This document shows, piece by piece, positions 18,758 through 27,154 of a stretch of 64,000 bases of DNA (positions are counted from its first letter, which is position 1; the number at the start of each line of letters is the position of its first letter). Below the pieces are notes generated by a model. The model saw only the letters and a program-made list of their open reading frames with translations, did not search any database and had not been told where the DNA came from. Position numbers and translations under genes: made by a program. The DNA comes from an uncultured Lentisphaerota bacterium (GTDB lineage Bacteria > Verrucomicrobiota > Kiritimatiellia > CAIQIC01). Location: positions 1 through 64,000 of the forward strand of contig CAISWQ010000016.1 of NCBI GenBank assembly GCA_903889245.1, read 5' to 3'.

Positions 18758-19804
18758 ATGAAAGGCAGGTTCATCATGAGCGCCCTCTGTTGCGGCCTGC
18801 TGGCCGGCGCGACCCCGCCCTCAACCGGTCGCGTGGGGCTGGTCTGCGACGCGCGCTACCAGCAGCACGACACCGGGCCGGGCCATCCCGAAAGCGCGGC
18901 GCGGCTCGACGCCATTGACCGCGCGCTCGCCGCCGCCGGTCTGAAGCCGCGGCTCCAGTTGCTTCCGCCGCGCGTGTGCGAGGAAAAGTGGATTCTGGCG
19001 GCGCACGGTGCGGACTATCTCCAGCTCGTCAAGGAGGCCGTGGCCCAAGGGCGCTCCAGTCTGCCCACCGGCGATACTCCGATCTCGGCGGGCAGTCTCG
19101 ACGCGGCGCGCCTGGCCGCAGGCGGCGTGCTCGCCGCCTGCGACGCGGTCATTTCTGGACGGGTCCAGAGCGCCTTTTGCGCGGTGCGTCCGCCGGGGCA
19201 TCACGCGACGGCCAACCGCGGCATGGGCTTCTGCGTGTTCAATAACGTGGCCATCGCCGCACGCTACCTGCGGCAGCAGCACGGCCTCGAGCGCATCCTG
19301 ATCGTGGACTGGGACGTGCATCACGGCAACGGCACCTACGACATCTTCAAGCAGGACCCGCACGTCTTTCAGTTTCATCTGCACCAGTCGCCGCTCTATC
19401 CCGGCACCGGCCGGCGCGAGGAACAAGGCGAAGGGCCGGGGAAAGGCTTCACCATCAACAACCCGCTGCCGGCCGGCGCGGGGCTCAAGGAAATCCTGCC
19501 GCTGTTCAAAGAAAAACTGCTCCCCGCGATGGCGAGCTTCAAGCCGCAGTTCATCCTGATCTCGGCGGGCTTCGACGCGCACGAAGCCGATCCACTCGGC
19601 GGCCTGAAATTGACGACCGCCGACTACGCGCGCCTGACCCATCTGGTCTGCGACCTCGCGGAGCGCCACGCCCACGGCCGCGTCGTCGCGGTGCTGGAAG
19701 GCGGCTATAACCTGACCGCACTGGGCGCTTCCGTCGCCGCCCACCTGCAAGCCTTGGCCGACCGGGCGGAGAAAACCGGCGCGCCCGCCACTACCCAGCC
19801 ATAG
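18758..19804 (+). CDS. histone deacetylase-family (acetoin utilisation AcuC-like) hydrolase
   Basis: A 348-residue zinc amidohydrolase of the HDAC/AcuC/AphA superfamily. The fold markers are present in order: GHPESAARL, RPPGHHAT with the catalytic histidine pair, GFCVFNNVAIAA, the zinc ligands in VDWDVHHGNGT, ISAGFDAHEADPL and LEGGYN. Bacterial members remove acetyl groups from proteins or polyamines. The frame is open further upstream, but ATG 18758 or ATG 18776 gives the normal length; the N-terminus is mildly hydrophobic. It stands alone between cstA and a toxin-antitoxin pair. The substrate cannot be told from sequence. Confidence 0.88.
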   Translation: MKGRFIMSALCCGLLAGATPPSTGRVGLVCDARYQQHDTGPGHPESAARLDAIDRALAAAGLKPRLQLLPPRVCEEKWILAAHGADYLQLVKEAVAQGRSSLPTGDTPISAGSLDAARLAAGGVLAACDAVISGRVQSAFCAVRPPGHHATANRGMGFCVFNNVAIAARYLRQQHGLERILIVDWDVHHGNGTYDIFKQDPHVFQFHLHQSPLYPGTGRREEQGEGPGKGFTINNPLPAGAGLKEILPLFKEKLLPAMASFKPQFILISAGFDAHEADPLGGLKLTTADYARLTHLVCDLAERHAHGRVVAVLEGGYNLTALGASVAAHLQALADRAEKTGAPATTQP

Positions 19805-19852
19805 GACAGGCGCTAAATTGACAGCATCCATGGGGCGCACTACTATCCAGCC

Positions 19853-20080
19853 ATGAGCACCATCCAAGAAGTCCGGAGCGCAGTGCTGGCCCTGTCGGCC
19901 AGTGAACGCGCCAGTCTGGCCCATGACCTGATTTTGAGCCTCGACGATCCCGCCGGCTATGAGTTGAGTCCCGCCCAAGAATCCGAAATCCAGCGGCGGC
20001 TCCAGATGGTCCGCGAAGGATCAGCCACCGGCCGCCCCGCCGCCGAAGTCTTTGCCGACCTCAAGGCCAAGTATTCATGA
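19853..20080 (+). CDS. antitoxin, putative addiction-module component family
   Basis: A 75-residue acidic protein starting MSTIQEVRSAVLALSASERASLAHDLILSLD, the typical form of the addiction-module component (TIGR02574-type) antitoxins encoded before ParE/RelE toxins. It would bind and neutralise the toxin and probably repress the operon. Its stop codon overlaps the toxin start as ATGA. Confidence 0.85.
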   Translation: MSTIQEVRSAVLALSASERASLAHDLILSLDDPAGYELSPAQESEIQRRLQMVREGSATGRPAAEVFADLKAKYS

Positions 20081-20370
20081 TCCCCGCCATCATCCTGCAC
20101 GAGGCAGAGATTGAACTGTGGGAAACCGTGGCCTATTACGAGGAAAAGACCACCGGACTGGGGCGCGATTTTGCAGTCGAGATTGAGCGTACCATCCAAG
20201 CGCTCTGCGAAGCTCCTGAACGTTGGCCTTTGCGGGAGGATGGAACCCGACGGTGTTTCACCCGCCACTTCCCTTTTATCGTCGTGTACGCCTACCGGGA
20301 CGAACAAGTTTGGGTTCTGGCTGTCGCGCACTGCAAACGCAGGCCCGGTTACTGGGCGGGCCGTGGTTGA
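20077..20370 (+). CDS. ParE/RelE-superfamily toxin
   Basis: A 97-residue protein with the ParE-like pattern: HEAEIELWETVAYYEEKTTGLGRDF, then ALCEAPERWPLREDG, then RHFPFIVVYAYRDEQVWVLAVAHCKRRPGYW. It is translationally coupled (ATGA) to the antitoxin upstream. Members of this superfamily poison gyrase or cleave mRNA on ribosomes; the target here is unknown. Its 3' end overlaps the oppositely oriented lemA stop by 22 bases. Confidence 0.87.
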   Translation: MIPAIILHEAEIELWETVAYYEEKTTGLGRDFAVEIERTIQALCEAPERWPLREDGTRRCFTRHFPFIVVYAYRDEQVWVLAVAHCKRRPGYWAGRG

Positions 20371-20942
20371 GGCGCCAGGTTCACCGCCGGGGCGGCGCGG
20401 ATGGTGTGGTCATCCACCTCGAAGAATTCCGCCGCCGCAAACCCGAAGGCGCCGGCGATCAGGTTGGCCGGGAAGACTTGGGTGCGCGTGTTGAAGTCGC
20501 GGACGTTGGCGTTATAGAAGCGGCGCGCGGCGGCGATCCGGTCCTCGGTGTTCACCAGCTCTTCCTGCAAGGCGAGGAAGTTCTGGTTCGCCTTCAGGTC
20601 GGGATAGCGCTCCACCACCCCGAAGAAAGTCCGCATCGCGCCGACGAGTTGCGTCTCGTCCCGCGCCTGGCTCGCGGGTGAACCGGTCGAGGCGACCGCC
20701 GCGGCACGCGCCGCGACGACGCGTTCGAGCACGTCGCGCTCATGCTGCGCGTAACCCTTGACCACCTCGACGAGGCGCGGGATCAGGTCGTAGCGGCGCT
20801 TGAGCTCGGTATCAATTCCCGCCCACGATTCGCGGCATGTGTTGCGCAACCGGATCAGCCCGTTGAACGTGCCGATCACCCAGAGTAGCGGGATGAACAC
20901 CAGCAAGCCGATGACGATTAAAGGAATAAAGCCATTATTCAT
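20349..20942 (-). CDS. lemA: LemA family protein
   Basis: A 197-residue membrane protein: one N-terminal transmembrane helix (about 5-27) and a long cytoplasmic helical bundle. Family signatures are NTCRESWAGIDTELKRRYDLIPRLVEVVKGYAQHE and LVNTEDRIAAARRFYNANVRDFNT. LemA proteins are common but their role is not settled. It is the third gene of a minus-strand operon and overlaps the preceding membrane-protein gene by 4 bases. Confidence 0.92.
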   Translation of the reverse strand: MNNGFIPLIVIGLLVFIPLLWVIGTFNGLIRLRNTCRESWAGIDTELKRRYDLIPRLVEVVKGYAQHERDVLERVVAARAAAVASTGSPASQARDETQLVGAMRTFFGVVERYPDLKANQNFLALQEELVNTEDRIAAARRFYNANVRDFNTRTQVFPANLIAGAFGFAAAEFFEVDDHTIRAAPAVNLAPQPRPAQ

Positions 20943-21622
20943 GTTGTCCCTCTCGCATACTCCTCTTGCCGCACAAACTCCGGCAACAATCCCACCACCA
21001 AGGTGAGCGCCTGCGCATAAGCGCGCAGGCTGAACAAACCACCGCGACTTGCCGCCACATAGCGCTCACTAAACTCGATATTGAAGGGTGCTGCTTGCAA
21101 TAATAATTCCAGCGCCCGGGGCTGCAGAACATCATAGGCCCATTTGCGGTCGGCGGCCTGAACCAGGAAACGCCGATTGAACGCCGCAGTTTCAAATTGA
21201 ATAGCAACGGCCCCCATGACCTGTGCCACGCTGTCTTTGAGTTGCTTCGGGCGCAGGAACAGTGGCTTCAAGGGGCAGGGAGCCTCGACAATCAGAACAG
21301 ACAAGACTCCTTCAGAACTCGTGGGATCAGTTTGTTTGGAGAAGTGATAATCGAAAGCATGGATCGCATAGCCCCGCCACAAACCCGTGAACACATTCTC
21401 CGCGCATTCAGCCGTTGGCGGCAGGGAATTCAATTCCGGGAAGAGACTGGCTTCCGTGCCATCACCATCCGGATCGAAATCAAGATTCTCATTGTTGGCC
21501 CATTCCATCAAGGCGAGCATGCGCCGCCGCCGGGCAAAGCATGTGAAATAAAACACGATCGCCACCACCACTACGCCAGTCGCCAACACCATTAGAGGCA
21601 CGATGACCTGTGTGTGGCTCAT
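20939..21622 (-). CDS. membrane protein of unknown function, paralogue 1
   Basis: A 227-residue protein with one N-terminal transmembrane helix (about 6-28) followed by a basic stretch and a soluble domain. It is clearly related to the gene just upstream: both share the order hydrophobic helix, FDYH, PLKPLFLRP, FNRRFLVQAADRKWAYDVLQPRALE and a C-terminal QALTLV(V/R)GLL motif. No characterised family is recognised. Overlaps of 4 bases with both neighbours indicate coupled translation with its paralogue and lemA. Confidence 0.75.
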   Translation of the reverse strand: MSHTQVIVPLMVLATGVVVVAIVFYFTCFARRRRMLALMEWANNENLDFDPDGDGTEASLFPELNSLPPTAECAENVFTGLWRGYAIHAFDYHFSKQTDPTSSEGVLSVLIVEAPCPLKPLFLRPKQLKDSVAQVMGAVAIQFETAAFNRRFLVQAADRKWAYDVLQPRALELLLQAAPFNIEFSERYVAASRGGLFSLRAYAQALTLVVGLLPEFVRQEEYARGTT

Positions 21623-22314
21623 ATTCTTGTGCTCGTTTGTTCCTTGATGAGATAGTCCGGGAGTTGGTCAAGCAGGCCGCGCACCAGCGTCAGCGCCTGC
21701 GTGAATTCCTCCGGCGCAAAGGTCCCGGCACGCCACGCGATCACATGCCGCTCATCGAACTTGAGCGAGAACACCGGCGAGACCAGCAGGAACTCCAGCG
21801 CCCGCTGGTGCAGCACGTCATAGGCCCACTTGCGGTCCGGCGCCTGCACATGGAATTTCCGGCTGAACTCCGCCGACTCGAAATTGATGTCCTCGAAGCC
21901 GAAGAACCCCTTCATGCGGTCAAAGAAACCTTCCGGCCGGATCAGCAGCGGCTTGAGCGGCATCGTGCTGCCGACGATGACCGCGGAAAAATAGTGATGG
22001 TGCGTCTGCCGGTGGCCCTTGGAATCGGTCGAGTGGGTCGCGTAGTGATAATCGAACGCGAGCGCCGGGCGCTGATGCCAGAGGCCGCGCGCGATGTTGT
22101 AGGCATAGCGGTTGTCGCCGCTCTGCAGGCAGTCGAAGGCCGGGAACCGCCCGTCCAGCCCGCGCACCTGGCCCGGCGCAAAGTCCAGTCCCTGCTGCGC
22201 GGCCCACGCGGCGAGCGCCTCGCGCCGCTTCCGCGCCTGCACCACGCCATAAATCGCCAGGCCGATCACCAGCAGCGCCACGGCGACGAAAATCAGTGGA
22301 AACATGTCATGCAC
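21619..22314 (-). CDS. membrane protein of unknown function, paralogue 2
   Basis: A 231-residue protein, first gene of the three-gene operon with paralogue 1 and lemA. One N-terminal transmembrane helix (about 5-25), then a soluble domain with FDYHYATH, a histidine-rich HRQTHHHYF, MPLKPLLIRPEG and FHVQAPDRKWAYDVLHQRALEFLL. The conserved core shared with its neighbour points to a tandem duplication. No known function. The start ATG 22314 gives the helix at the very N-terminus, as in the paralogue. Confidence 0.75.
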   Translation of the reverse strand: MHDMFPLIFVAVALLVIGLAIYGVVQARKRREALAAWAAQQGLDFAPGQVRGLDGRFPAFDCLQSGDNRYAYNIARGLWHQRPALAFDYHYATHSTDSKGHRQTHHHYFSAVIVGSTMPLKPLLIRPEGFFDRMKGFFGFEDINFESAEFSRKFHVQAPDRKWAYDVLHQRALEFLLVSPVFSLKFDERHVIAWRAGTFAPEEFTQALTLVRGLLDQLPDYLIKEQTSTRI

Positions 22315-22346
22315 GTCGGGCGCGGAGCTTAGCGGCGCGGCGGCGG

Positions 22347-22426
22347 TTTTCCAAGCCTTGGAAAATCAACCGGCCGTTTTTCCAAGGCTTGGAACTTTTT
22401 CGCGCGCGTTCCAAGCCTCCTGAAAA
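22347..22426. repeat. palindrome cluster E (3 copies, one degenerate)
   Basis: Copies at 22347-22365 (perfect), 22377-22394 and 22409-22426 (right arm broken) lie just upstream of the lemA operon. Confidence 0.85.
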
Positions 22427-22449
22427 TCTCGGTTGAGTTTTTCTATTTC

Positions 22450-22640
22450 TTCAGGGGAGCGCAGGCCTCCGGCCTGCGGCGGCCGGCATCTTGCCGGCCG
22501 CAGGGCGCCGGTTTTTTTTGTGCGGAGGACAACGCGGCCAGAGGCCGCGTTGGGCGGGCTGGAAGCCCGCGCTACCCTCCACCGTCTTTCTGTCCCAAGG
22601 CTGCTTTGCTTTTTCTGTCGCTCGTTTTTCTGTCCGCCCA
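22450..22640. repeat. GC-rich hairpin repeats and TTTCTGTC repeats, no gene
   Basis: This gap holds a series of strong inverted repeats: GCAGGCCTCCGGCCTGC, GCGGCCGGCATCTTGCCGGCCGC followed by GCGCCGG and eight T, and AACGCGGCCAGAGGCCGCGTT. They are followed by three TTTCTGTC motifs. Its spurious translations (AGRRPA, GWKPAL types) match a known-looking dispersed repeat of PVC genomes; that comparison is from memory. The hairpin with the T-run on the plus strand could act as a terminator, but no plus-strand gene ends here. Confidence 0.6.
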
Positions 22641-22650
22641 AGGGCGCCTG

Positions 22651-24186
22651 TCACGTCCGGCGCGGCGGTGGCAGCAGCTCGTAAATCCAGAACGCGTCAC
22701 CGAGCGGAAATTTTTCGGCGCGCCAGCCGCCGAACTTGAGCGCGGTGACCAGCCCCGCCGCGGGGCCGTTGGTGGCGGTGACGAAGACGCGGTTGGTCCC
22801 GGCATTACACGCGGCGGCGATCTCATCCACCGGCATCCCCCACCCCGCGAAGTTCAGCGGACGCAGCAGCATCAGGCGCACGTCGGGCCGCTGGCCGTAA
22901 TGCTGTTGGATGAATTGCGCCTGGTAGAAGATCGAAACATCGTCCACCAGCAACGCGCGCGGCGGCAGCTTCGCGAAGAGCTGGTTGATGAAGGCCGCGA
23001 CCGTGCCGCGGTCGTGGCGCAGCGGGTCGGCATAGAGGCCGACGAGGTCATAGCGCCCGGCATAGGCGACGCCGGCCGCGTGATAGCGGCGGCTCCAGTA
23101 GCCGGACTCGGCTGCCGCCCAGCGCGGTATCTGCGGATAGACCAGCGGCGGCAGGAGCACGCTCGCGCCCAGCAAAACGCCGGTGACCGCGCGCCCTGTG
23201 CGCTCAAATTGCTGCCAACACCACGCCGCGCCGAGCGAGCCGATGACCGCGAGGCAGACGAACGCCTCCAGATAGAACGCGAACTGGTCCCATGTTTCGT
23301 AACCGAGGAAAAAGGCGAGGTTGGTGAGCAGCGCGCCAAGCAGGAACGCGGCGAACGGCCGCAGTCGCAACAGGGGCACAATGCCCAACGGGATCAGCAG
23401 CAGGAAAGGCGAAGGGAACTGCTGGAAAAGCCAGTCGCCGAGCCGCGCCAGCGCGCGCACCCAGTCATAGTGGAACATGCTGCCCGTGAACCCGCCGCCG
23501 ACCGCCCAGTGCAAGGTGTTCTGCACATCGTCGCTGCGCATCAGATCGCGCAGAAGGACAAAGAAGAACGGCACGGTGCCGAGCAGATAGCAGGTGACGC
23601 CGCCCCACAGCAGCCGCCAACGCTGACCTTGCCACCGCGAGGCGCCGGCGAGATAGAACGCCGCCAGCCCGATGGCGAGCGCGCCGTTCTGCAGGTGGTT
23701 GAACAGCGCCAGCCCGGCGAGAAAAGACATCAGATACCAGTGCCACGGCTCCTCCGCCGCGCGCACGGCCAGCAGCAGACAGGCGACGAGGAAGATGTTG
23801 CTCAAGGCGTAGTTCTCGACGATCGTGCTGTGCCACCACAGCGAGTGCGAGACCATCAGCACCAGCGCGCCCAGCACAGCGACGCTGCGCGGCAGCGCCA
23901 GCGCACGCAGCAACGCATGGAACAAACCAATCACCGCTGCGCCGCAGAACACCGAAACCAGATTGCCCTTGAGCGCGAGGTTCGCCCCGGGCAGATGTTG
24001 GAAAAGCCAGCCGAGCAGATTGGTCAGGTTGTGCGCACAGACGTTGCTGCTGATCTCCGGCTGGCGCATCGCGTCAATCAGGATGGCTGAATCCGGCAGC
24101 AGCAGATGCGGCGACACCGTCGTGCCATAGAACAGCAGCGCGCCGCCAGCCAGCAGCCATGCATCGTATTGGCGCAGGGTACCCAT
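22651..24186 (-). CDS. DUF2723 family polytopic membrane protein
   Basis: A 511-residue membrane protein with about ten hydrophobic segments and a soluble C-terminal part. The order LLFYGTTVSPHLLLPDSAILIDAM, then NLTNLLGWLFQHLPG, then LMVSHSLWWHSTIVENYALSN fits DUF2723, a family grouped with mannosyl-transferase-like glycosyltransferases that use lipid-linked sugars at the outer face of the membrane. No catalytic proof can be read from sequence. It starts 2 bases downstream of the integron integrase stop codon on the same strand. Confidence 0.75.
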   Translation of the reverse strand: MGTLRQYDAWLLAGGALLFYGTTVSPHLLLPDSAILIDAMRQPEISSNVCAHNLTNLLGWLFQHLPGANLALKGNLVSVFCGAAVIGLFHALLRALALPRSVAVLGALVLMVSHSLWWHSTIVENYALSNIFLVACLLLAVRAAEEPWHWYLMSFLAGLALFNHLQNGALAIGLAAFYLAGASRWQGQRWRLLWGGVTCYLLGTVPFFFVLLRDLMRSDDVQNTLHWAVGGGFTGSMFHYDWVRALARLGDWLFQQFPSPFLLLIPLGIVPLLRLRPFAAFLLGALLTNLAFFLGYETWDQFAFYLEAFVCLAVIGSLGAAWCWQQFERTGRAVTGVLLGASVLLPPLVYPQIPRWAAAESGYWSRRYHAAGVAYAGRYDLVGLYADPLRHDRGTVAAFINQLFAKLPPRALLVDDVSIFYQAQFIQQHYGQRPDVRLMLLRPLNFAGWGMPVDEIAAACNAGTNRVFVTATNGPAAGLVTALKFGGWRAEKFPLGDAFWIYELLPPPRRT

Positions 24187-24188
24187 GT

Positions 24189-25538
24189 TTAATCCAGTGG
24201 ACTGCGGATGCCCACGCCGGTTTGGGTGGCGGTATGCAGATATATCTGCGTGGTGGAAATATCCGCATGACCGAGCAGGTCTTGTAAGTCGCGGATGCCG
24301 GTGCCTTGTTCCAACAAATGTGTGGCAAAGCTGTGCCGTAGGGTATGCGGCGTGACGCGTTTATCGAAACGGCAACGCGCCGTCACTTCGCGGATCGCCT
24401 TTTGAAATGTGGCATCCAACACATGATGGCGGCGCATGATGCCGCTGCGGTGATCCCGCAAGAGATTGCGCGAGGGAAAAAACCAGAACCACTCGAACTT
24501 CTCGCCTGCCTTGGGCCACTTGCGCTCCAGCGCCTCCGGCAACTCGACGCCCGGCAAGCGTGCCTCCCGATCCTGCCGATGGAGATCCCGCAGGCGCTCC
24601 CGATGCGCGCGCAAGCGCGTTGCCAGCGAACGCGGAATCATCGTCAAACGATCCTTGTTGCCCTTGCCCGCGCGCACCGCCAATTGCAGACGCTCCAGAT
24701 CCATATCCTTGACCCGCAACCGCAGCAGTTCAGTCAGACGCAAGCCCGCCCCATACATCAACTCCGCCATCAAGCGCGTCGTGCCCGGCAACTCGGCGAA
24801 CAGCCGCGCGCACTCCTCCCGCGTCAATACCGAGGGCACATTCCGATGCTTGTGCGAGCGCACGAAGTCGCCGAAATCGCCTGGCTCGCGGCGCAAAGCC
24901 TCACGGAGAAAGAAAACAGCCGCATTCAGCGCCTGCTTTTGCGTGGAGACGGAAACCCGCTCCGAGACCGACAGGTGCGAGAGCCAGGTGCGCACTTCTG
25001 TGTGCGTCAATTCTTCGGCGGGTTTCGGCGCGGAAAAGCGCACCAAGCGCCAGGCCCAATGCCGATACGTCTTTTCCGTGGTCCAAGCCAGATGCAGTTC
25101 CCGGATACGCGCCACCAGCGCGCGCTCCCACGGCGGGCCGCCCAGATCCGCCGCACCGCGGGTCGGCACATCGTTCATGCCGAAGACGCGGTAGTCAGCC
25201 GGTGCCGGCTGCGCGGCTGCTCCCGCGCCTGCGTGTGTGGGCTGTCCTTGTGGCGCAGCGCTGCTGCCACCAACCACCGGCGCGGACGGCGCCTTGCGGC
25301 CATGATGGTAGTACCAACGCAACGCTTGACGCCGAATCTCGTAACGCTCTGGCGACAAGTAGGACTTTTTCCACGCCAGATGCTCCTTGAACGCCTCCAC
25401 ACCGGCGGGCTTCCCTTGCTCCCGCAGCCAATACAGAAATTTGGCAATCGCCTCACGATAATCCGCCTGAAGAGCCGCCGGAACGGTATCCCGCAGGGCC
25501 TGCTCCCAGCCCTTAAATTGCACCACCACAGTGTCCAT
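24189..25538 (-). CDS. intI: integron integrase IntI
   Basis: A 449-residue tyrosine recombinase. The catalytic Arg lies in [19 protein letters not shown], the HxxR motif in [18 protein letters not shown], the later His in [13 protein letters not shown] and the nucleophile Tyr in that segment. The IntI-specific insertion is present ([21 protein letters not shown]), which separates integron integrases from other XerC-like recombinases. An N-terminal extension of about 130 residues precedes the SAM-like domain. Ribosome-binding site GGAGG lies 7 bases before ATG 25538. It is oriented away from the cassettes, the usual layout. Confidence 0.93.
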   Translation of the reverse strand: MDTVVVQFKGWEQALRDTVPAALQADYREAIAKFLYWLREQGKPAGVEAFKEHLAWKKSYLSPERYEIRRQALRWYYHHGRKAPSAPVVGGSSAAPQGQPTHAGAGAAAQPAPADYRVFGMNDVPTRGAADLGGPPWERALVARIRELHLAWTTEKTYRHWAWRLVRFSAPKPAEELTHTEVRTWLSHLSVSERVSVSTQKQALNAAVFFLREALRREPGDFGDFVRSHKHRNVPSVLTREECARLFAELPGTTRLMAELMYGAGLRLTELLRLRVKDMDLERLQLAVRAGKGNKDRLTMIPRSLATRLRAHRERLRDLHRQDREARLPGVELPEALERKWPKAGEKFEWFWFFPSRNLLRDHRSGIMRRHHVLDATFQKAIREVTARCRFDKRVTPHTLRHSFATHLLEQGTGIRDLQDLLGHADISTTQIYLHTATQTGVGIRSPLD

Positions 25539-26406
25539 GCCGAGCCTCCGAAGTTGTCTTTATACAAGTTGTCTTTGTCAGCCCGCGGCGAGTCTGCATA
25601 AAGACAACTTCGCCCGCAAGCGGAAAACCTACCGCTCGCCTAATTGCTTCCAAAGCAATTTGTTTTTCCGCTTGCCAAGCCCGTGCGACCTTCTTATCGT
25701 GCCGTCGTGACAAAAAACCAAAGGCTGTATAAAGACAACTTTTAGTTCGTTCAATAATACTGTTCAGTGTCCTCGCGCTACCCCAGCAGTTCGCCAGGAA
25801 GAACGAGTAGGCGAAGCCCATCGGCGTTGTGCTTCGCAGCGTTTTGGTTTTCTCGGATTTGCCGCCGAGCTTTTGCAGCCATGAGCCTTGCGAGCAGGCT
25901 CGTATCGGCTTCACGCTGCGGTCGCCGCCCACGAACAGCGGGAGCGGCGGCACATAGTTTCCCCACAGGCCGGTGCGTTTCGTGTATGGATCGCCGAAGT
26001 CGCACGGGTCGAAATACCACGGGCCGAGTTTCTTGAGTTCCGGCATCAGCGTATTGAGTCTGCCGACCGGGTTTTCCATCGCCCACCAGTCCGGCTTGCA
26101 AAACTCGACACACCGCAGGACTTGGCGCACGAGTTCCAGGCTCTTTTCCGTCTGGCCGCTCTTGTCTTTGGCGGGCCAGTATTGCGCGCCTGACACAGCG
26201 AAGTCGGTGCATGGAGGCGCGGCGAGTATCGCGTCCACCGTGCCGTAGGCGTCCATCACGTTTTCCATGAGCCAGGTTGCGTTGATGGCCGTCACGTCCA
26301 CGCCATGCTTGATGTCTATCCGCACCACGTTCGCGCCCGCTTCCTCATATGGCAGCGACCAGTTTCCAGAGTAGTCGAACAGCGATAGGACAGTTCGACC
26401 GGACAC
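25513..26406 (-). CDS. cassette 1 gene: C5-cytosine DNA methyltransferase, reversed and read through into attI
   Basis: A methyltransferase-like protein starting at GTG 26406 ([14 protein letters not shown]). Motif I is SLFDYSG, motif [10 protein letters not shown] and motif [23 protein letters not shown] marks the expected C-terminal part. The frame is also open upstream to ATG 26478, but that start lies within the attC stem. The gene faces the integrase, opposite to the usual cassette direction. No stop codon occurs before the cassette edge at 25762, so the frame continues through the whole attI region and ends inside the first codons of intI, adding about 80 attI-encoded residues. Many phage and cassette cytosine methyltransferases are of this compact type; target sequence unknown. 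Confidence 0.75.
   Translation of the reverse strand: MSGRTVLSLFDYSGNWSLPYEEAGANVVRIDIKHGVDVTAINATWLMENVMDAYGTVDAILAAPPCTDFAVSGAQYWPAKDKSGQTEKSLELVRQVLRCVEFCKPDWWAMENPVGRLNTLMPELKKLGPWYFDPCDFGDPYTKRTGLWGNYVPPLPLFVGGDRSVKPIRACSQGSWLQKLGGKSEKTKTLRSTTPMGFAYSFFLANCWGSARTLNSIIERTKSCLYTAFGFLSRRHDKKVARAWQAEKQIALEAIRRAVGFPLAGEVVFMQTRRGLTKTTCIKTTSEARHGHCGGAI
25539..25762. other. integron attI region with four 15-bp repeats and a hairpin
   Basis: The region between intI and the first cassette carries AAGTTGTCTTTATAC at 25551-25565, AAGTTGTCTTTGTC at 25566-25579, and inverted copies at 25596-25610 (GCATAAAGACAACTT) and 25727-25741 (GTATAAAGACAACTT). A hairpin lies at 25617-25674, with outer arms CAAGCGGAAAA and TTTTTCCGCTTG and an inner hairpin AATTGCTT/AAGCAATT. 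The crossover point is placed at G25762-T25763. The repeats are candidate IntI-binding or regulatory sites; that role is inferred. Confidence 0.7.
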
Positions 26407-26494
26407 TGAACAAGACGCTGCATGGAACGCCGCTTGAGCGTCCAGGGCGCGGTCGGTGCGTTGAGTGGCGGCGTCCATGAGCTATTCGTTGGCA
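26405..26494 (+). other. attC site of cassette 1
   Basis: R'' box ACTGAAC (26405-26411) and R' box GTTGGCA (26488-26494) flank an imperfect stem: GCTGCATGGAACGCCGC pairs with GGCGGCGTCCATGAGC, leaving two unpaired bases (G and A) on one arm only. That asymmetry is the hallmark of integron attC sites. Length 90 bases. Confidence 0.85.
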
Positions 26495-26518
26495 TATAAG
26501 AACGAAAGGAATCAGCAT

Positions 26519-27037
26519 ATGAGAATCGGAATATCGGTAATAGTTGTTTGTGCAAGTCTTGCCACAATGCACTATGCAGATGCAGGCGATATAGTACCGG
26601 AGTCCAAGACAACGCCCCCGGTCGTTATCACAGTCAAAGAGAAACTCTGGTTGCCGTTAAAAAGTGGCGGGAGTGGTTTCTTCGGCGGAGCATACTGGAG
26701 CACGCCGATTGCCTATATGAACTGGAAACGAACGACTTTTCAGGGCACCAATGCGATACAGGTCATCGAACTCGACGCGAAGGACAAGGACGGGAAACTT
26801 GCAACATACAAGATGAGTTTCGACGTAGCCCTCACAAACGCTCGAGGGCAAATAAAGCTCTGGTACGAAGACCCCTTCGGCAAGGGCACTTACTCTGGTA
26901 GTGGAGAAATCAGGTCCTATCTCAAACAGTCGAAAGAGTCGGATACGAAGATCAGTAATGTGATTGCGGTTCCGATTGCTGTTGATGACGAGGCGAAGAA
27001 GGCATTGGAGAAGACACTCGGTCCGCCACCCAAATAG
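26519..27037 (+). CDS. cassette 2 gene: exported protein of unknown function
   Basis: A 172-residue protein with a signal peptide (MRIGISVIVVCASLATMHYADAG form) and a mature part rich in Lys, Thr and aromatic residues (FFGGAYWSTPIAYMNWKRTTFQG). No family is recognised. A ribosome-binding site AAAGGA lies 8 bases before ATG 26519. The stop codon is 9 bases before the attC R'' box, so gene and attC form a compact cassette of about 615 bp, typical of integron cargo. Its lower GC content than the neighbours suggests an outside origin. Confidence 0.75.
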   Translation: MRIGISVIVVCASLATMHYADAGDIVPESKTTPPVVITVKEKLWLPLKSGGSGFFGGAYWSTPIAYMNWKRTTFQGTNAIQVIELDAKDKDGKLATYKMSFDVALTNARGQIKLWYEDPFGKGTYSGSGEIRSYLKQSKESDTKISNVIAVPIAVDDEAKKALEKTLGPPPK

Positions 27038-27046
27038 GATTAGAAA

Positions 27047-27109
27047 TGCCAACAATCGGCTGGACTTTACGCTCGAAGACTCGCGCAAAGTCAGCCGCCC
27101 CCGTTGGCG
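27047..27109 (+). other. attC site of cassette 2
   Basis: R'' box TGCCAAC (27047-27053) and R' box GTTGGCG (27103-27109). The stem pairs CGGCTGGACTTTACGC with GCGCAAAGTCAGCCG, leaving one unpaired G on the left arm and one mismatch. Length 63 bases, close to the classical 59-base element. Confidence 0.88.
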
Positions 27110-27118
27110 AGCGCAGGT

Positions 27119-27147
27119 TTGACAGAAACAGGGCCGCGTCATACACT
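27119..27147 (+). promoter_or_regulatory. promoter of the RHH-PIN operon
   Basis: TTGACA (27119-27124), a 17-base spacer and TACACT (27142-27147). Initiation 7 bases downstream would fall almost exactly on ATG 27155, so the antitoxin message is probably leaderless. The promoter begins just after the last attC. Confidence 0.6.
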
Positions 27148-27154
27148 GTCGGAC

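Larger units (their letters stand above)
24189..27109. mobile_element. chromosomal integron with two gene cassettes
   Basis: The element has an integron integrase on the minus strand (24189-25538), an attI region (25539-25762) and two cassettes. Cassette 1 spans about 25763-26488 and cassette 2 about 26489-27103. The boundaries are supported internally. The left edge of cassette 1 reads GTTCAGT, the exact complement of the R'' box ACTGAAC of its own attC; the left edge of cassette 2 reads GTTGGCA, the exact complement of its R'' box TGCCAAC. This is what integrase-mediated insertion of circular cassettes predicts. Confidence 0.88.
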
